From JBMOLK01 sp049325575 (lineage in GTDB: Bacteria; Bacillota; Clostridia; Acetivibrionales; Acetivibrionaceae), in assembly GCA_049325575.1 (NCBI GenBank), contig JBMOLK010000307.1, positions 1-35,617 on the forward strand: a stretch of 35,617 bases of DNA. The letters are read 5' to 3'. Positions 20,687 through 30,027 of the stretch are shown piece by piece. Position numbers and translations under genes: made by a program. The notes beneath the pieces are model-generated. The model made no database searches. It was not told the origin of the DNA and saw only the letters and a list, made by a program, of their open reading frames with translations. Position 1 is the first letter of the stretch. Each line of letters starts with the position of its first letter.

Positions 20687-23600
20687 CTAATATTCTAAAT
20701 CTTCTCTCAAAACTTCTCCTAAAATCCCTACCATCACAGGTTCAAATCCAAATGTCTCATTGTCTGTCGAAACCGTAAATTTCAAAGAATGGAAAGTATA
20801 TTCATGGTGATTGAACTTATCTACTGGAAGAATTAATTCATAACCGCTTTTTTGTTGAGTTTGAGTGAATGCAGTTTGACTGACTGTAGAAGAAGCATCT
20901 CCATAATGGAATATGCTAATATTAGCCGAAGTTAATGTTTTTGCAACTGAAATCAATTTCACTCTCGTCATTTTGGTTTTATACATAATGTTGTCAATGA
21001 GAGGAAAATCTCCAAATTGAAATTCAAAATCTAATGCTGTCCCATCAAACGTATTTCCATATTCAAGTCGTTCTATATAACCAGTATCAATAAAACCATA
21101 AGAATAGTGATTTCCATTTGTATCTTCCACCGGACAAGCCGCTTGTATCTGTCTTCCGGTGCCTCTTGCTATCTCAAACCATTTGCCACGATTCATGTCA
21201 TAGACCCATTCGTTATTCAAAGTCGTTGATGATCCAGTTGCGAATAACCAATGGTATTCATTTTTTTCAGAGTCATAGAAACCAAAGGAATCAGATATTT
21301 TTGAAGTATTCAGTTTAACAGAGGCAACTTTATCAAAAAATGATCTGATGTCCTCTGAAATGCAAATTATCGAATTTTGATCGAATATATAAATACCGTC
21401 TGCTCCCTGCCAGATCGCCACTATCTTGGGAATATCTTGAATGATAGCATTCGCTATTCTTAAAGTAAGCGGCGCTACACACCCGTATTTGTCACTTATT
21501 CTTCTTTTAATAAATTTTTCTGGAATTTCTCCTGTGAGACTCCAGATTTCATTTTTCTTGAAAAAAAGTCTGGTAAAGAAAATATCGTTTGCTAATCTCA
21601 CATAAAGTGAAGTCGCAGTCATAAGTTCAGATTCGTCTCCGAAAAAGATTTTCATAGAATCCTCACCATTATAGACATCGGGAGCATTGGCCATTGAGCA
21701 GATAGCCGAATTTTTGTCTCCATCAGTATTGTTACAAAGCCAGACTCTTTCTCCATCAAACATGGGAAATTTATAGCCTCTTATATTTTTTTGAGCAGGA
21801 ATGCCGCCTACATAATAGAGTCTGATACTATCATCTGCAGTTTGTAAACTATCTTTGGAAAAGGTAACTTTATAAAAATAAAAGAGATTATCATTGCTTC
21901 CAATGGATTTTTTATATTCGACATCAGAGGAAAGCGGAGTCCAGGTGACAAAACCATTCTTTCCGTAAGTTATACCTTCATTCTTTGTTCCATCTTCTAA
22001 TCCAGAAACCATAGTCCAAGAATTCCCATTCCAATAATATACGGATAAACTACAATTATTGGTTTCGTTTGTGTATTGTTCTGCAAAATTTAAAGCCAAG
22101 CCACATATCTGTTCTGTGAATCCGAAATATTGTGCATCATTAGCCAGAACTCCATTGAGTTTGGCGAAAGTTGCATTATTGGTCGACTCATAATTATCGG
22201 TGGCAACGCAAACACTAAAATCTTTGTAAACTTTCTTAGCTGATCTATAAAATCTAAAAGATGCTATTGTTCTCAGATTTCCATCCCAGATATCTTTTAT
22301 TGTCTGAAAAGGCATATCAGCTGTAACATATTTGATTGAAGTAGTAGTATCCACAACATTAACAGAAAATTTATACCAGTAAAGTTGTACTCCATTAATA
22401 ATTTTTAATTTAGCTGTGGCGACTGTGCTATCAAAAATAACAGAACCAGTCTGAGCTAAAGATTTCCCTCCAGTAGATGTGCCATCAGAAAAATTAGAAA
22501 GAGATGTGTAGTTATTTCCATCCCAGTAATACCCAGACATCGTGCTTGTAGATGTATTTGCTACTTTCATATAAATCTTGAAGCCTTTGGCGGGTCTTGT
22601 CGTTCCTATATAAAAGTAGCAAGGCCCAGTTGCCGAAGTGCTGTATTCAAAAGTAGGAGGATCGAAATTAGAGGTATGTCTACAAACACCATTAGAAATT
22701 CTATATTCATCAATATAACCAGTGTAATACAAACTGGCATGACCTATCTCTATGGATAGAGTGTAATCAGCAGGTTTATCCGTATCAGTCTCCGAACCAG
22801 CTAATTGTCCATTTATAAATATATAATAAGTATTAGTTGTATTATCCCTACTTACTTCCACATGCGTCCATGTGTTCAATGGTACAGCCTGGCTGGAGGT
22901 AAGACCAACAACTACATTGGCCGCCGAACGTATTTCTAAATATACTCTTCCATCAGAAAGAATATTTATACCCATATAATTATTATCATCGATTTTCTGG
23001 AAAAATATCGGAGCGCCACCTGTAGTGCGGGCAGTCTGATAGACCTGGAGATCAATAGTGAATGTTCCTCCAGAGAGATTGAAATCTGCATGATCTGCCA
23101 CAGTCAGGTAATCTCCTGTCCCATCAAAATAACCAGATGCTGTTCCAAACTTTTTATTTCCAGTTTTAGTACACGCATTACCCACTGCGGTAGCATCATG
23201 TAAATTGCCTGAGCTATCAGGGAAAGATGTACCATTGTCTGCTCCATTGCAATGAAGCATCAATTTTGTATAGGAATCTATTCCCGCTGAAGCCGAGGGA
23301 GAGTGTAAAACTGCTATATTCTTGGAATCATCGAGGGTATTTCTGAGTTGTTCAGTAAAGTCATAAAAAAAACTACCATCTGGGTCAAAATTGATAAATC
23401 CACCAATTCTTGTTTCATCGCCTCCCCAGATACAAGTATCAACTCCATTGCAATAAACCATTTGTCCATTAGGAGCAGGGGCGAATCTTCCTTCAGCAGC
23501 ACCATAAGAATCGCCCCATAAGATAGTTGTTACTTCCTTACATGAGACATCATCCAATACGAAATTGGAATCTGTGGAATTATTAAACGTCAATACAACC

Positions 23601-24253
23601 GAACCCTCATCTGGACTAATCATATAATCAACATATGAGCCATTTGCTGTTCTGGATGTACCATAAAATATATCTCCAGATTGTAAAACTGTAGTTTTTT
23701 GAATTGCTGGTGTTAGGGTTCCGCTTATATAGTTTGATACTGTATAAATAAGTTTAAATACCTTATTCTTTTTACATGATATAGTTTGATAAATGTAAGA
23801 GATTGTTGTTCCATTACATACAGCATTATTTGTTCCATAACTCCAGACAGAATCGTAAGCTGTCCAACCGCTAAGACTACCGGTGAATGTCCCATTTGTA
23901 ACCAGTTCAGAACCTAATGATTCAGAAACGAAATCGCCTTGATTTGGTATCGTAGTAGTATTCTGTAATATAATCGAAGCATCTTCATCGGAATTATATA
24001 TATGCGCCAATAAATGATTTTCTGAAGGTTGTTCTTTCCTGAATTGAAAAGCATTTTTTGTCTTATGAAAATTTGATAATGCAGTGTTATTTATTTTTGT
24101 CATTCCAGAAATTGCTTTTAGGGCATTATTGATATATCTCAAGTTTTTGAGATTTCTGAAGTTTGTACCTATTGATATTGGTGGATCAGAATTATTGCAT
24201 CTGCCTATTAAGGGAAGATTCAAAACTACAGTATTTTCTTTTTTGATTGCCAT
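20687..24253 (-). CDS. P22 gp10-like tail accessory factor with two carbohydrate-binding-like insertions
   Basis: A 1188-residue protein, much longer than P22 gp10 (about 470). The start (GTNFRNLKNLRYINNALKAI) and the C-terminal half (KKNEIWSLTGEIPEKFIKRR, YDMNRGKWFEIARGTG) fit the tail DNA-stabilisation/hub family that plugs the portal after packaging. Two insertions stand out. Residues about 116-240 (SELVTNGTFTGSLSGWTAYD ... FVLDDVSC) look like a CBM4/9-type jelly roll. Residues about 327-540 (LHCNGADNGTSFPDSSGN ... GYFDGTGDYLTVADH ... YIDEYRISNGVC) form a LamG/concanavalin-like domain. The insertions probably bind host-surface glycans. Start overlaps the gp4-like stop (TAATG). Confidence 0.75.
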   Translation of the reverse strand: MAIKKENTVVLNLPLIGRCNNSDPPISIGTNFRNLKNLRYINNALKAISGMTKINNTALSNFHKTKNAFQFRKEQPSENHLLAHIYNSDEDASIILQNTTTIPNQGDFVSESLGSELVTNGTFTGSLSGWTAYDSVWSYGTNNAVCNGTTISYIYQTISCKKNKVFKLIYTVSNYISGTLTPAIQKTTVLQSGDIFYGTSRTANGSYVDYMISPDEGSVVLTFNNSTDSNFVLDDVSCKEVTTILWGDSYGAAEGRFAPAPNGQMVYCNGVDTCIWGGDETRIGGFINFDPDGSFFYDFTEQLRNTLDDSKNIAVLHSPSASAGIDSYTKLMLHCNGADNGTSFPDSSGNLHDATAVGNACTKTGNKKFGTASGYFDGTGDYLTVADHADFNLSGGTFTIDLQVYQTARTTGGAPIFFQKIDDNNYMGINILSDGRVYLEIRSAANVVVGLTSSQAVPLNTWTHVEVSRDNTTNTYYIFINGQLAGSETDTDKPADYTLSIEIGHASLYYTGYIDEYRISNGVCRHTSNFDPPTFEYSTSATGPCYFYIGTTRPAKGFKIYMKVANTSTSTMSGYYWDGNNYTSLSNFSDGTSTGGKSLAQTGSVIFDSTVATAKLKIINGVQLYWYKFSVNVVDTTTSIKYVTADMPFQTIKDIWDGNLRTIASFRFYRSAKKVYKDFSVCVATDNYESTNNATFAKLNGVLANDAQYFGFTEQICGLALNFAEQYTNETNNCSLSVYYWNGNSWTMVSGLEDGTKNEGITYGKNGFVTWTPLSSDVEYKKSIGSNDNLFYFYKVTFSKDSLQTADDSIRLYYVGGIPAQKNIRGYKFPMFDGERVWLCNNTDGDKNSAICSMANAPDVYNGEDSMKIFFGDESELMTATSLYVRLANDIFFTRLFFKKNEIWSLTGEIPEKFIKRRISDKYGCVAPLTLRIANAIIQDIPKIVAIWQGADGIYIFDQNSIICISEDIRSFFDKVASVKLNTSKISDSFGFYDSEKNEYHWLFATGSSTTLNNEWVYDMNRGKWFEIARGTGRQIQAACPVEDTNGNHYSYGFIDTGYIERLEYGNTFDGTALDFEFQFGDFPLIDNIMYKTKMTRVKLISVAKTLTSANISIFHYGDASSTVSQTAFTQTQQKSGYELILPVDKFNHHEYTFHSLKFTVSTDNETFGFEPVMVGILGEVLREDLEY

Positions 24254-24939
24254 TAGCCTCTTTCCAGAATATAAGTAATTGCCTGATCCATTTTGGATGT
24301 TTCCATTAATTTATTAAGTGCATTTAGATTTTCGACTGTATTTTTACTCATTACTGCTATTTGTATCACCTGAGAACTAACTTCTTTCTCTATATCATCA
24401 GCCATTCTAATGGCCAAATTGTAAATTAAGGCTTCTTTATATAAATCTGGCAATGATACTTCTGTATTAAGAGCCGCCAATTCAGTCAATGGTTTTTCTG
24501 AAATAAGATGCAAAGCCTCAACTTCACTCGGTTCTGAATTAAAATAAATCTTTCCTAAAGGAGTGTATTGAGGATCGTAATAAAGTTTTGAAGGTCTTTC
24601 ATCAACGGTCTTATCTGAAATGTCATTGTATTCCTGTTGGGTCATTGTCACATCTAATGGATAATCTACATTATCACTGTCACGGATAAATGCATTTATG
24701 ATTCTTAATGGTCTTACAGTGTTGAAATCTCCAGTTGTAGAGCCGATTGTATATGATGATTTTCCTACTGTGAGATTAAAATTTTCAGTCGTATAATAAG
24801 GTATGATGAGTCCCTCAGCGCTCCAAGAACTTATCATATTATTTAATGTCTCAAGCCCTATGTTCGAAATAGAAGACCCTGCCGATGGTATGCCTATGCG
24901 CCTACAGGCTGCATTGATGATTGTTTGTGCTGTTGCCAT
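24253..24939 (-). CDS. P22 gp4-like tail accessory factor
   Basis: A 228-residue protein (MATAQTIINAACRRIGIPSA...). The opening helix with AAxRxxGIPSxGxSxS, then LETLNNMISSWSAEGLIIPY and YTIGSTTGDFNTVRPLRIIN, are typical of the gp4/head-completion family that attaches below the portal. Its start lies 46 bp inside the glycosyltransferase gene, with AAAGGA before the ATG, and its stop overlaps the gp10-like start. Together with the gp10-like protein it would close the packaged head. Confidence 0.8.
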   Translation of the reverse strand: MATAQTIINAACRRIGIPSAGSSISNIGLETLNNMISSWSAEGLIIPYYTTENFNLTVGKSSYTIGSTTGDFNTVRPLRIINAFIRDSDNVDYPLDVTMTQQEYNDISDKTVDERPSKLYYDPQYTPLGKIYFNSEPSEVEALHLISEKPLTELAALNTEVSLPDLYKEALIYNLAIRMADDIEKEVSSQVIQIAVMSKNTVENLNALNKLMETSKMDQAITYILERG

Positions 24940-25616
24940 TCATTTTCCTTTAATTTCAAAAGATATTTATGATAATTACCCGTAAAAACTTCTTTCTTGC
25001 TTATGTGCTTTAAAGTTATGTCTGGGACCACCCATATATATCCTCCCAAATCATTCCAGAGACGGCAAAAAACAAGATCCTCTCCCCACCATCTTCCTTC
25101 AGAAATTCCTTGAGGAAATAAATCGTAATAAATTTCCTCTGTATTATCTTTGCGATATTTGAGATTTGGATTAGCTTTTATCATCATTTCAAAAACATGG
25201 CGTTTTATTCTCGCAAAACCTAAAGGGATTCCAGCAGCCCAAATACAACCATCCTCTCTGCCAAGAGGAATCCCATCCTTATCCGTATGAATCACAACTG
25301 GATAATTTTCCTCTTCTGTTTTTTTACGATAAACACCAGCTACAATAGGATCAGACATTTCAAGAAGTTTCAAGGCGTCTTTGCAGTCCCATGCAATATC
25401 ATCATCGAGGAAAAACAGACTATCGCAATCAGTATCCAGAAATTGTTTTACTAACTCATTTCTTACAAGTTGGATATAACAACAATTCTGTAATACTATT
25501 AAATCTGTTTCCCATCCAGAATTCTTACAAAGGTTAATTGTTTCCTCAAGAGATTTGTAAAAATGCACGCATTCTATACCTCTGTAAGAAGGGACTGCAA
25601 AAAACACCTTTTTCAA
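24894..25616 (-). CDS. glycosyltransferase (GT-A fold, DDD motif)
   Basis: A 240-residue enzyme. It shows VFFAVPSYRG at the N terminus, LVRNELVKQFL (50-60), the metal/nucleotide-sugar motif LFFLDDD (67-73), IVAGVYRKK (91-99), AAGIPLGFARIKRHVFEMM with an acceptor-site-like Gly-rich turn, and WGEDLVFCRLWNDLGG near the C terminus. This is the order of GT-A glycosyltransferases, which transfer a sugar from a nucleotide donor. A TTG start directly follows the preceding stop. It overlaps the gp4-like gene by 46 bp, unusually long for this genome. Position between coat and tail genes suggests it acts on a virion protein or on phage-modified host surface glycan (inference). Confidence 0.8.
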   Translation of the reverse strand: MKKVFFAVPSYRGIECVHFYKSLEETINLCKNSGWETDLIVLQNCCYIQLVRNELVKQFLDTDCDSLFFLDDDIAWDCKDALKLLEMSDPIVAGVYRKKTEEENYPVVIHTDKDGIPLGREDGCIWAAGIPLGFARIKRHVFEMMIKANPNLKYRKDNTEEIYYDLFPQGISEGRWWGEDLVFCRLWNDLGGYIWVVPDITLKHISKKEVFTGNYHKYLLKLKENEWQQHKQSSMQPVGA

Positions 25617-25618
25617 CT

Positions 25619-25876
25619 TTAGGCTGATCCTTTAATCAGACCAAGAGCTACTAAAGCTGCCCTGATTTCTGTCAGTAAAGCAACTGCTGCATCAGCTGCC
25701 GTAGAAGTAGCAAATCCCCAGGGGCTCGTACTTGTCATTGTGGTCGTAAATGTTCCCTGAGCTGCACCAGAACGCTGGACAATCGGCGTAACACCATAAA
25801 AACTAATCTTTTCTGTAGTTGATTGACCTAAAACAGTACCATCAGGATTTCCATTATCAAGATAATCTACTGCCAT
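25619..25876 (-). CDS. head-associated (decoration/fibre-like) small protein
   Basis: An 85-residue protein (MAVDYLDNGNPDGTVLGQST ... EIRAALVALGLIKGSA). The same layout, with YGVTPIVQRSGAAQG and a C-terminal LxxEIRxALVxLGLIKG, follows the coat gene in many tailed phages and is usually annotated as head fibre or decoration protein. A strong AGGAGGTGA precedes the ATG. It lies 12 bp after the coat gene and may sit on the capsid surface; function is inferred from context. Confidence 0.7.
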   Translation of the reverse strand: MAVDYLDNGNPDGTVLGQSTTEKISFYGVTPIVQRSGAAQGTFTTTMTSTSPWGFATSTAADAAVALLTEIRAALVALGLIKGSA

Positions 25877-25887
25877 TTATTCACCTC

Positions 25888-27111
25888 CTATCCTCTGACT
25901 CTCGTAGCCCATTCTGGGCGGATGGTTTTATAACCAAACAGAACATCAATCCTGCAAGGGAATTTATCATTGAGGATGTCACCGCTTCTCCAGATTCTCA
26001 TCGAAACCCCCTCGATATTGGCACGGGTCATTCTCTGACCTTCTTCAATGTGAAGATCAGCATTAACCCACGTAAAGGCATCTCTGTGATAAGCAAGATT
26101 CTGAGCATAAACAGCCGAAGCTGCACCTGAACCACCTGCCGCTACATGAACAACCGCTTTATCTGCACCGGCGGAAACAACTTCTATATTCTGTTTTGCA
26201 CCTGAAGTCACAGGTGTAGGTGTAACAGAAAATGTATCAGTACCATCACAGGTCAGATCCACTTTAATGGCGAATTGCTGAAGATAGGAATATCTTTGTT
26301 TTGTTTCTCTGTTTATCGCATAAACATCTGCAACTGTAAAAATATCCCCAACCTTTACTGTTTGCCCAGAAGTCTGCCCTGTAGTCACAATTGATGCTGT
26401 ACCACTTGTTATACCTGTAGAAGTATTACAGACAGGTGTTGAGTCAGTTCTTGTTCCATTTGTATGATTCGGAATCATGTTGGATTCCCACCATTTAAAC
26501 CCGGCAGCAGAACCAATATATCCTTCGGAAAATGCTCTCTCAATTTCAGAAGCCTTATGAAAGTAAGTTGCGAGAGCCGCCACTGTTGCAGCCATAGCTG
26601 CCGAATTCATTAGCAGATGCCTGTCCGAAATCGGTGCAAGAGATTCACTTAATCTCGCCCCGGCATTTAGAATAGCAGCTAAAGATGCTGGTGTTGTTGC
26701 TGGCGTACCTGTGAGCCAGAATATGTCTTTATATACATTAGATATGACTGTATATTCGACATCCGCTGCTAATCTTGACATTGCTGGATCAAGAACTCTC
26801 TGCTCAAAATCCTCAATACTCATTGTGGCTTCAAGGGAGCTGTAATTTAAATCAACGCCTTTTTGTGTTGCCACAACTAAACTCTGCGTGGTTTCTGCAA
26901 TGTCTTGTACATCCATAACAGCTCCAGTCCTGACAGTAAATTCATTTGGATTTCTAATAAGTAAAGTGCCCCCATTTTTAGCGCCGGTTTTTGCAAATCT
27001 GTCATCATATTCTGTATTGATCGTTTTCAGGAATGTGAGCTTGTTATGGAATATCGCTAAGGCTCTGCGAACTATGTCACCATCGCTTAGCGTCTTCCAT
27101 GAATTAGCCAT
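25888..27111 (-). CDS. major coat protein, P22 gp5-like
   Basis: A 407-residue protein starting MANSWKTLSDGDIVRRALAI behind AGGAGGTTAA. The P22-type coat sequence logic is present: KLTFLKTINTEYDDRFAKTG, GGTLLIRNPNEFTVRTGAVM, an inserted Ig-like region (about 235-330, GITSGTASIVTTGQTSGQTV to GAKQNIEV) and a C terminus SGDILNDKFPCRIDVLFGYK. It is expected to form the HK97-fold icosahedral shell. Upstream are scaffold and portal and downstream decoration, the canonical order. Confidence 0.9.
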   Translation of the reverse strand: MANSWKTLSDGDIVRRALAIFHNKLTFLKTINTEYDDRFAKTGAKNGGTLLIRNPNEFTVRTGAVMDVQDIAETTQSLVVATQKGVDLNYSSLEATMSIEDFEQRVLDPAMSRLAADVEYTVISNVYKDIFWLTGTPATTPASLAAILNAGARLSESLAPISDRHLLMNSAAMAATVAALATYFHKASEIERAFSEGYIGSAAGFKWWESNMIPNHTNGTRTDSTPVCNTSTGITSGTASIVTTGQTSGQTVKVGDIFTVADVYAINRETKQRYSYLQQFAIKVDLTCDGTDTFSVTPTPVTSGAKQNIEVVSAGADKAVVHVAAGGSGAASAVYAQNLAYHRDAFTWVNADLHIEEGQRMTRANIEGVSMRIWRSGDILNDKFPCRIDVLFGYKTIRPEWATRVRG

Positions 27112-27122
27112 TTATTAACCTC

Positions 27123-27950
27123 CTATTTCACTAATTTCAGTTTTTTTAACCTCTCTTGCTTGTTCCACTCATACCATTCGACATCCGTCATCTTGGATGG
27201 GTCTTTTTTGGCAACATCTTCTCCTTTTACAGGATTTAATGGTGGTGGGGCTTGAGAAGTTTTTCTCGTAATAGCCTCGGAAAACTTGAATTCTAATTTG
27301 CCTATTTCCTTGGCTATCTCATTTCGAGACAATTGGTTTAATCTGAGCGCCTCAGATGGATTTTTGGAAAGATAATAGCCTATCTCAGGGCCGAAATCTG
27401 ATGCGTAAATCTCATTTATCAATTTCATATTGAATATTTCCTGATTCACAGATTCATCAAAATCAGGATATTTCATACGTATTGCGCCTGCTTTCGTATT
27501 GAACTTTGAGTAATTTTCACTGAATTTCCTATCAAATTCAATTTTTTGGGCTAATTCCCTATCCTGAGACCTTCTCCAGGCATCCAGTTTGTCTTCATAT
27601 TCGATTCTGGCCTTTCTGCAGACTTCTGGATTGGGAAAATCGCTTTCAAGCGGAGGAATTGGTCTTTCGGAAGGGATTTTGACCTTTTGTGCTTGTTCTT
27701 TCCAATATTCAATCTCTCTCCTGGCCTCATATTTTGCTCTTGTAAGCTCATCAATACGCCTTTGAACACCTGGAGACACCTTTTTGGCTCCAGAGACAAT
27801 ATCTTCGACGCTCAAAGGAGCTTGAGAGATTTCAATAGCCTCCTTTTCCTCTGTAACTTCAGCCGCTTCAATTACTTTTTCTTTTTCTTCGGCTTCTTTC
27901 TGCTCAGGGTCAGTGATTTCCTGAGATTTTATCTCTTCACTGTTTTCCAC
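27123..27950 (-). CDS. scaffolding protein
   Basis: A 275-residue protein. I place the start at GTG 27950 (VENSEEIKSQEI) because GGGAGG precedes it; a longer frame exists but would overlap the portal. The first 60 residues are extremely Glu/Lys-rich. A charged helical middle follows (RRIDELTRAKYEARREIEYW) and a short basic C terminus (WNKQERLKKLKLVK), the hook that binds coat protein in P22-type scaffolds. It lies between portal and coat. No protease gene is adjacent, as in P22, where scaffold exits intact. Confidence 0.8.
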   Translation of the reverse strand: MENSEEIKSQEITDPEQKEAEEKEKVIEAAEVTEEKEAIEISQAPLSVEDIVSGAKKVSPGVQRRIDELTRAKYEARREIEYWKEQAQKVKIPSERPIPPLESDFPNPEVCRKARIEYEDKLDAWRRSQDRELAQKIEFDRKFSENYSKFNTKAGAIRMKYPDFDESVNQEIFNMKLINEIYASDFGPEIGYYLSKNPSEALRLNQLSRNEIAKEIGKLEFKFSEAITRKTSQAPPPLNPVKGEDVAKKDPSKMTDVEWYEWNKQERLKKLKLVK

Positions 27951-27960
27951 ATTAACCTCC

Positions 27961-29706
27961 CTAACCTCCAATAGTGGCAATCGGAGGCGTTGTTTCACCT
28001 TCTGGCGTTTTTATTCCCAGCAAAGCTGGTAAAAATTGTTTGATTCTCTTAGCAATTTCCTCAGCACCAGGCCAATCGTTGTATTGAAAAATCAAATCCA
28101 TTATTAAAGGAGCTATATTCGGGGCAGCTTGCATAGTAGTGGTCATCATTTCTGCTGCTTCCTGTCTTCTGGTAGAGAAAATTCTTACATCAGCAACTAC
28201 ATCGTATTTGCCCACAGTGATATCGTTATAAATGATTTTTCTTCCTGTGGCTATATCAAGAACTACCTTATTGATTGTGACTATGTCCTCAATGCCTTCC
28301 TCCCCCAAAATCCTGATTTGTCTTTCAGTGTCATAAATTTTCGGAATGATATATATCAATTGTCGAGTTGTTTCTATAATCGCCCTTCTAAAATTGTCAG
28401 GGAAATGATAGGTTCCGAAATCACTTCTTTGAGCCCTCGATCTTATGGCAATTCCTGTTCTTTCATTACTTCTTTCGCCGAATGAGGCATCATACATCCC
28501 AATTGTGTCTTGAATATCTCCTGCCGAAATTTGAAGCATCTGGGCTGCTCCTGTGGGGATTTGTGAGGGAATCTGTCTTTCAGGAATACGGTTGCCTTGT
28601 GGGTTATAAAGAAGATAAGGATAATTCTTTTTATTTGCTTCATTCCACATCTTTTCAAATCCTTTGATTTCTTGAGGAGTAACTATATACGGAGATTTAG
28701 GTGTAAGAGCTACAGTTTCAGTCATATGAGTAAGCCAGAAATTATAGGTTCTTTGAGGGTCTTTTCCATCTCTTATAAGAGAACGTTTATATTGTTTTCC
28801 TTCTATATTGATCTTATCACCCAAAACCTCTATTATCGGAATTTCCTTGCCTACCCAAATACCTTCTTCAAGTACATCATTGCCTGTTATCTTCGCCCAT
28901 TTGACTCTCTTGGCTTTCTTAATTTCCTGCCGTATTATTTTAAAATTATTATCTGCCAAAGTTTCTGGTGTTAGAGTCTCTGTGAGTTCTAAAATAACAA
29001 TCCGGCCAGTTTCGATATCAAAGCATTCAGCAATCGTTTTTTCATAAACTTCTTTATAGAAATATTCCGCTATGAAAACTTTGTCTTGTTCATACCACAA
29101 AGAATAATCTTCGCCGACTCCCGTCAAGGGAAAATCCATTACCTCAGCATCAGGATAAAGAAATTTAAAATCATCTCTTGACATTCCTTCTCTTATAAAG
29201 GCATAATTTTTCCTCGGATCGAGATATACGGAAAATTGATTTTCTATAGGTCTTATAAAAATTTCCTGATCAAACGAATCATCGGCTTCTTCAGTCACAA
29301 TTCTCCAATAACCGAATCCTCCTGCTATCGCTTGCTCTCCAGCATTAACATAAATTTCATCGGCTATGCTTGCATATTCAATCTGTCTAATCATGCCTTC
29401 TATGATTTTCGCCGTCTGTATATCGGCCTTATCGTCAACTGGTCTGACTCTTCCAGCTAATCTTTGATCTCTTTCTCTATTGGCTACTTGAGCGACATAT
29501 TTTCTCAATTTATTGGAAGTAAGACATGGCCTATTATCTTCTTCCCTTTCCTGTCTTATAAGGGAAGGCCATTGGCCATTATCCACGTTATAGACAAATT
29601 TCAAATCTTCCAGAGCGGCATTCCGTATATCGTATTCGGCAGTTAAAATTTTCTTGAATCTATCTCTGGCTATTCTTAAAAAATCTTCTTTTTCTTTCTT
29701 GTCCAT
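27961..29706 (-). CDS. portal protein, P22 gp1-like
   Basis: A 581-residue protein beginning MDKKEKEDFLRIARDRFKKI. Portal features are the N-terminal helical wing with NRPCLTSNKLRKYVAQVANR, then EQAIAGGFGYWRIVTEEADD, the long stem/crown helices (GAAQMLQISAGDIQDTIGMY; SNERTGIAIRSRAQRSDFGT) and a Pro-rich end. P22-like portal proteins (Pfam PF16510 type) show this IRPIENQF...YLDP pattern. It forms the dodecameric DNA gate at one capsid vertex. Length is somewhat below P22 gp1 (725), lacking the long C-terminal barrel. Confidence 0.88.
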   Translation of the reverse strand: MDKKEKEDFLRIARDRFKKILTAEYDIRNAALEDLKFVYNVDNGQWPSLIRQEREEDNRPCLTSNKLRKYVAQVANRERDQRLAGRVRPVDDKADIQTAKIIEGMIRQIEYASIADEIYVNAGEQAIAGGFGYWRIVTEEADDSFDQEIFIRPIENQFSVYLDPRKNYAFIREGMSRDDFKFLYPDAEVMDFPLTGVGEDYSLWYEQDKVFIAEYFYKEVYEKTIAECFDIETGRIVILELTETLTPETLADNNFKIIRQEIKKAKRVKWAKITGNDVLEEGIWVGKEIPIIEVLGDKINIEGKQYKRSLIRDGKDPQRTYNFWLTHMTETVALTPKSPYIVTPQEIKGFEKMWNEANKKNYPYLLYNPQGNRIPERQIPSQIPTGAAQMLQISAGDIQDTIGMYDASFGERSNERTGIAIRSRAQRSDFGTYHFPDNFRRAIIETTRQLIYIIPKIYDTERQIRILGEEGIEDIVTINKVVLDIATGRKIIYNDITVGKYDVVADVRIFSTRRQEAAEMMTTTMQAAPNIAPLIMDLIFQYNDWPGAEEIAKRIKQFLPALLGIKTPEGETTPPIATIGG

Positions 29707-29724
29707 AAAATCCGATAAAAATAG

Positions 29725-29756
29725 AAGGCCAAACAGCTTTTACGCCATTTGGCCTT
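29725..29756 (-). terminator. hairpin before the portal gene, possible terminator
   Basis: AAGGCCAAA (29725-29733) and TTTGGCCTT (29748-29756) form a perfect 9-bp stem. In the minus-strand transcript it is followed by CTATTTTTATC, T-rich but not a clean run. It could attenuate transcription between the small early/late genes and the head genes. Confidence 0.5.
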
Positions 29757-29782
29757 TAATCTCCTCTCAATCCGATCGAGAT

Positions 29783-29881
29783 TTAGGATTTATTTAATAC
29801 TATTTTCTCTATATCTTTCTTTGCAGAAGCAATCTTTTTAAGTGCTTCTATCAGTTTTCTCTTACACTCCTCACAGGTCAT
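29783..29881 (-). CDS. very small CxxC phage protein
   Basis: A 32-residue protein starting MTCEECKRKLIEALKKIASA. The start overlaps the preceding stop as ATGA. A CEEC motif is followed by a Lys/Ala/Ile helix. Function unknown. The coupling and the coding composition support translation, though the length alone gives modest confidence. Confidence 0.5.
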   Translation of the reverse strand: MTCEECKRKLIEALKKIASAKKDIEKIVLNKS

Positions 29882-30027
29882 TTCTTGTTTTTCGGGATTT
29901 TGGCCCCACTCTTCCGAGCAACATTCAGCGCTATAGCTACAGATTGTTTTTGAGATTTCCCATGAGCCATTTCAGTTTTAATGTTCTGAGAAATCGCTTT
30001 TCTCGATGTTCCTCGCTTTAAAGGCAT
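29878..30027 (-). CDS. small basic phage protein of the GTSRKAIS type (DUF6496-like)
   Basis: A 49-residue protein beginning MPLKRGTSRKAISQNI, continuing MAHGKSQKQSVAIALNVARK and ending in Lys-rich residues. Many phages carry this GTSRK-xSxNIxTEMxHGxxQxQAVAIALN signature between terminase and portal; I recall it as DUF6496. The TAATG overlap with the preceding gene and ATGA overlap with the next confirm the frame. It probably binds nucleic acid given its charge. Confidence 0.75.
   Translation of the reverse strand: MPLKRGTSRKAISQNIKTEMAHGKSQKQSVAIALNVARKSGAKIPKNKK

Noticed and set aside
24894..24939. The 46-bp overlap as a frame error in either gene
   Set aside because: Both frames end in sensible protein sequence, and the gp4-like start has a good ribosome site, so no correction is needed.
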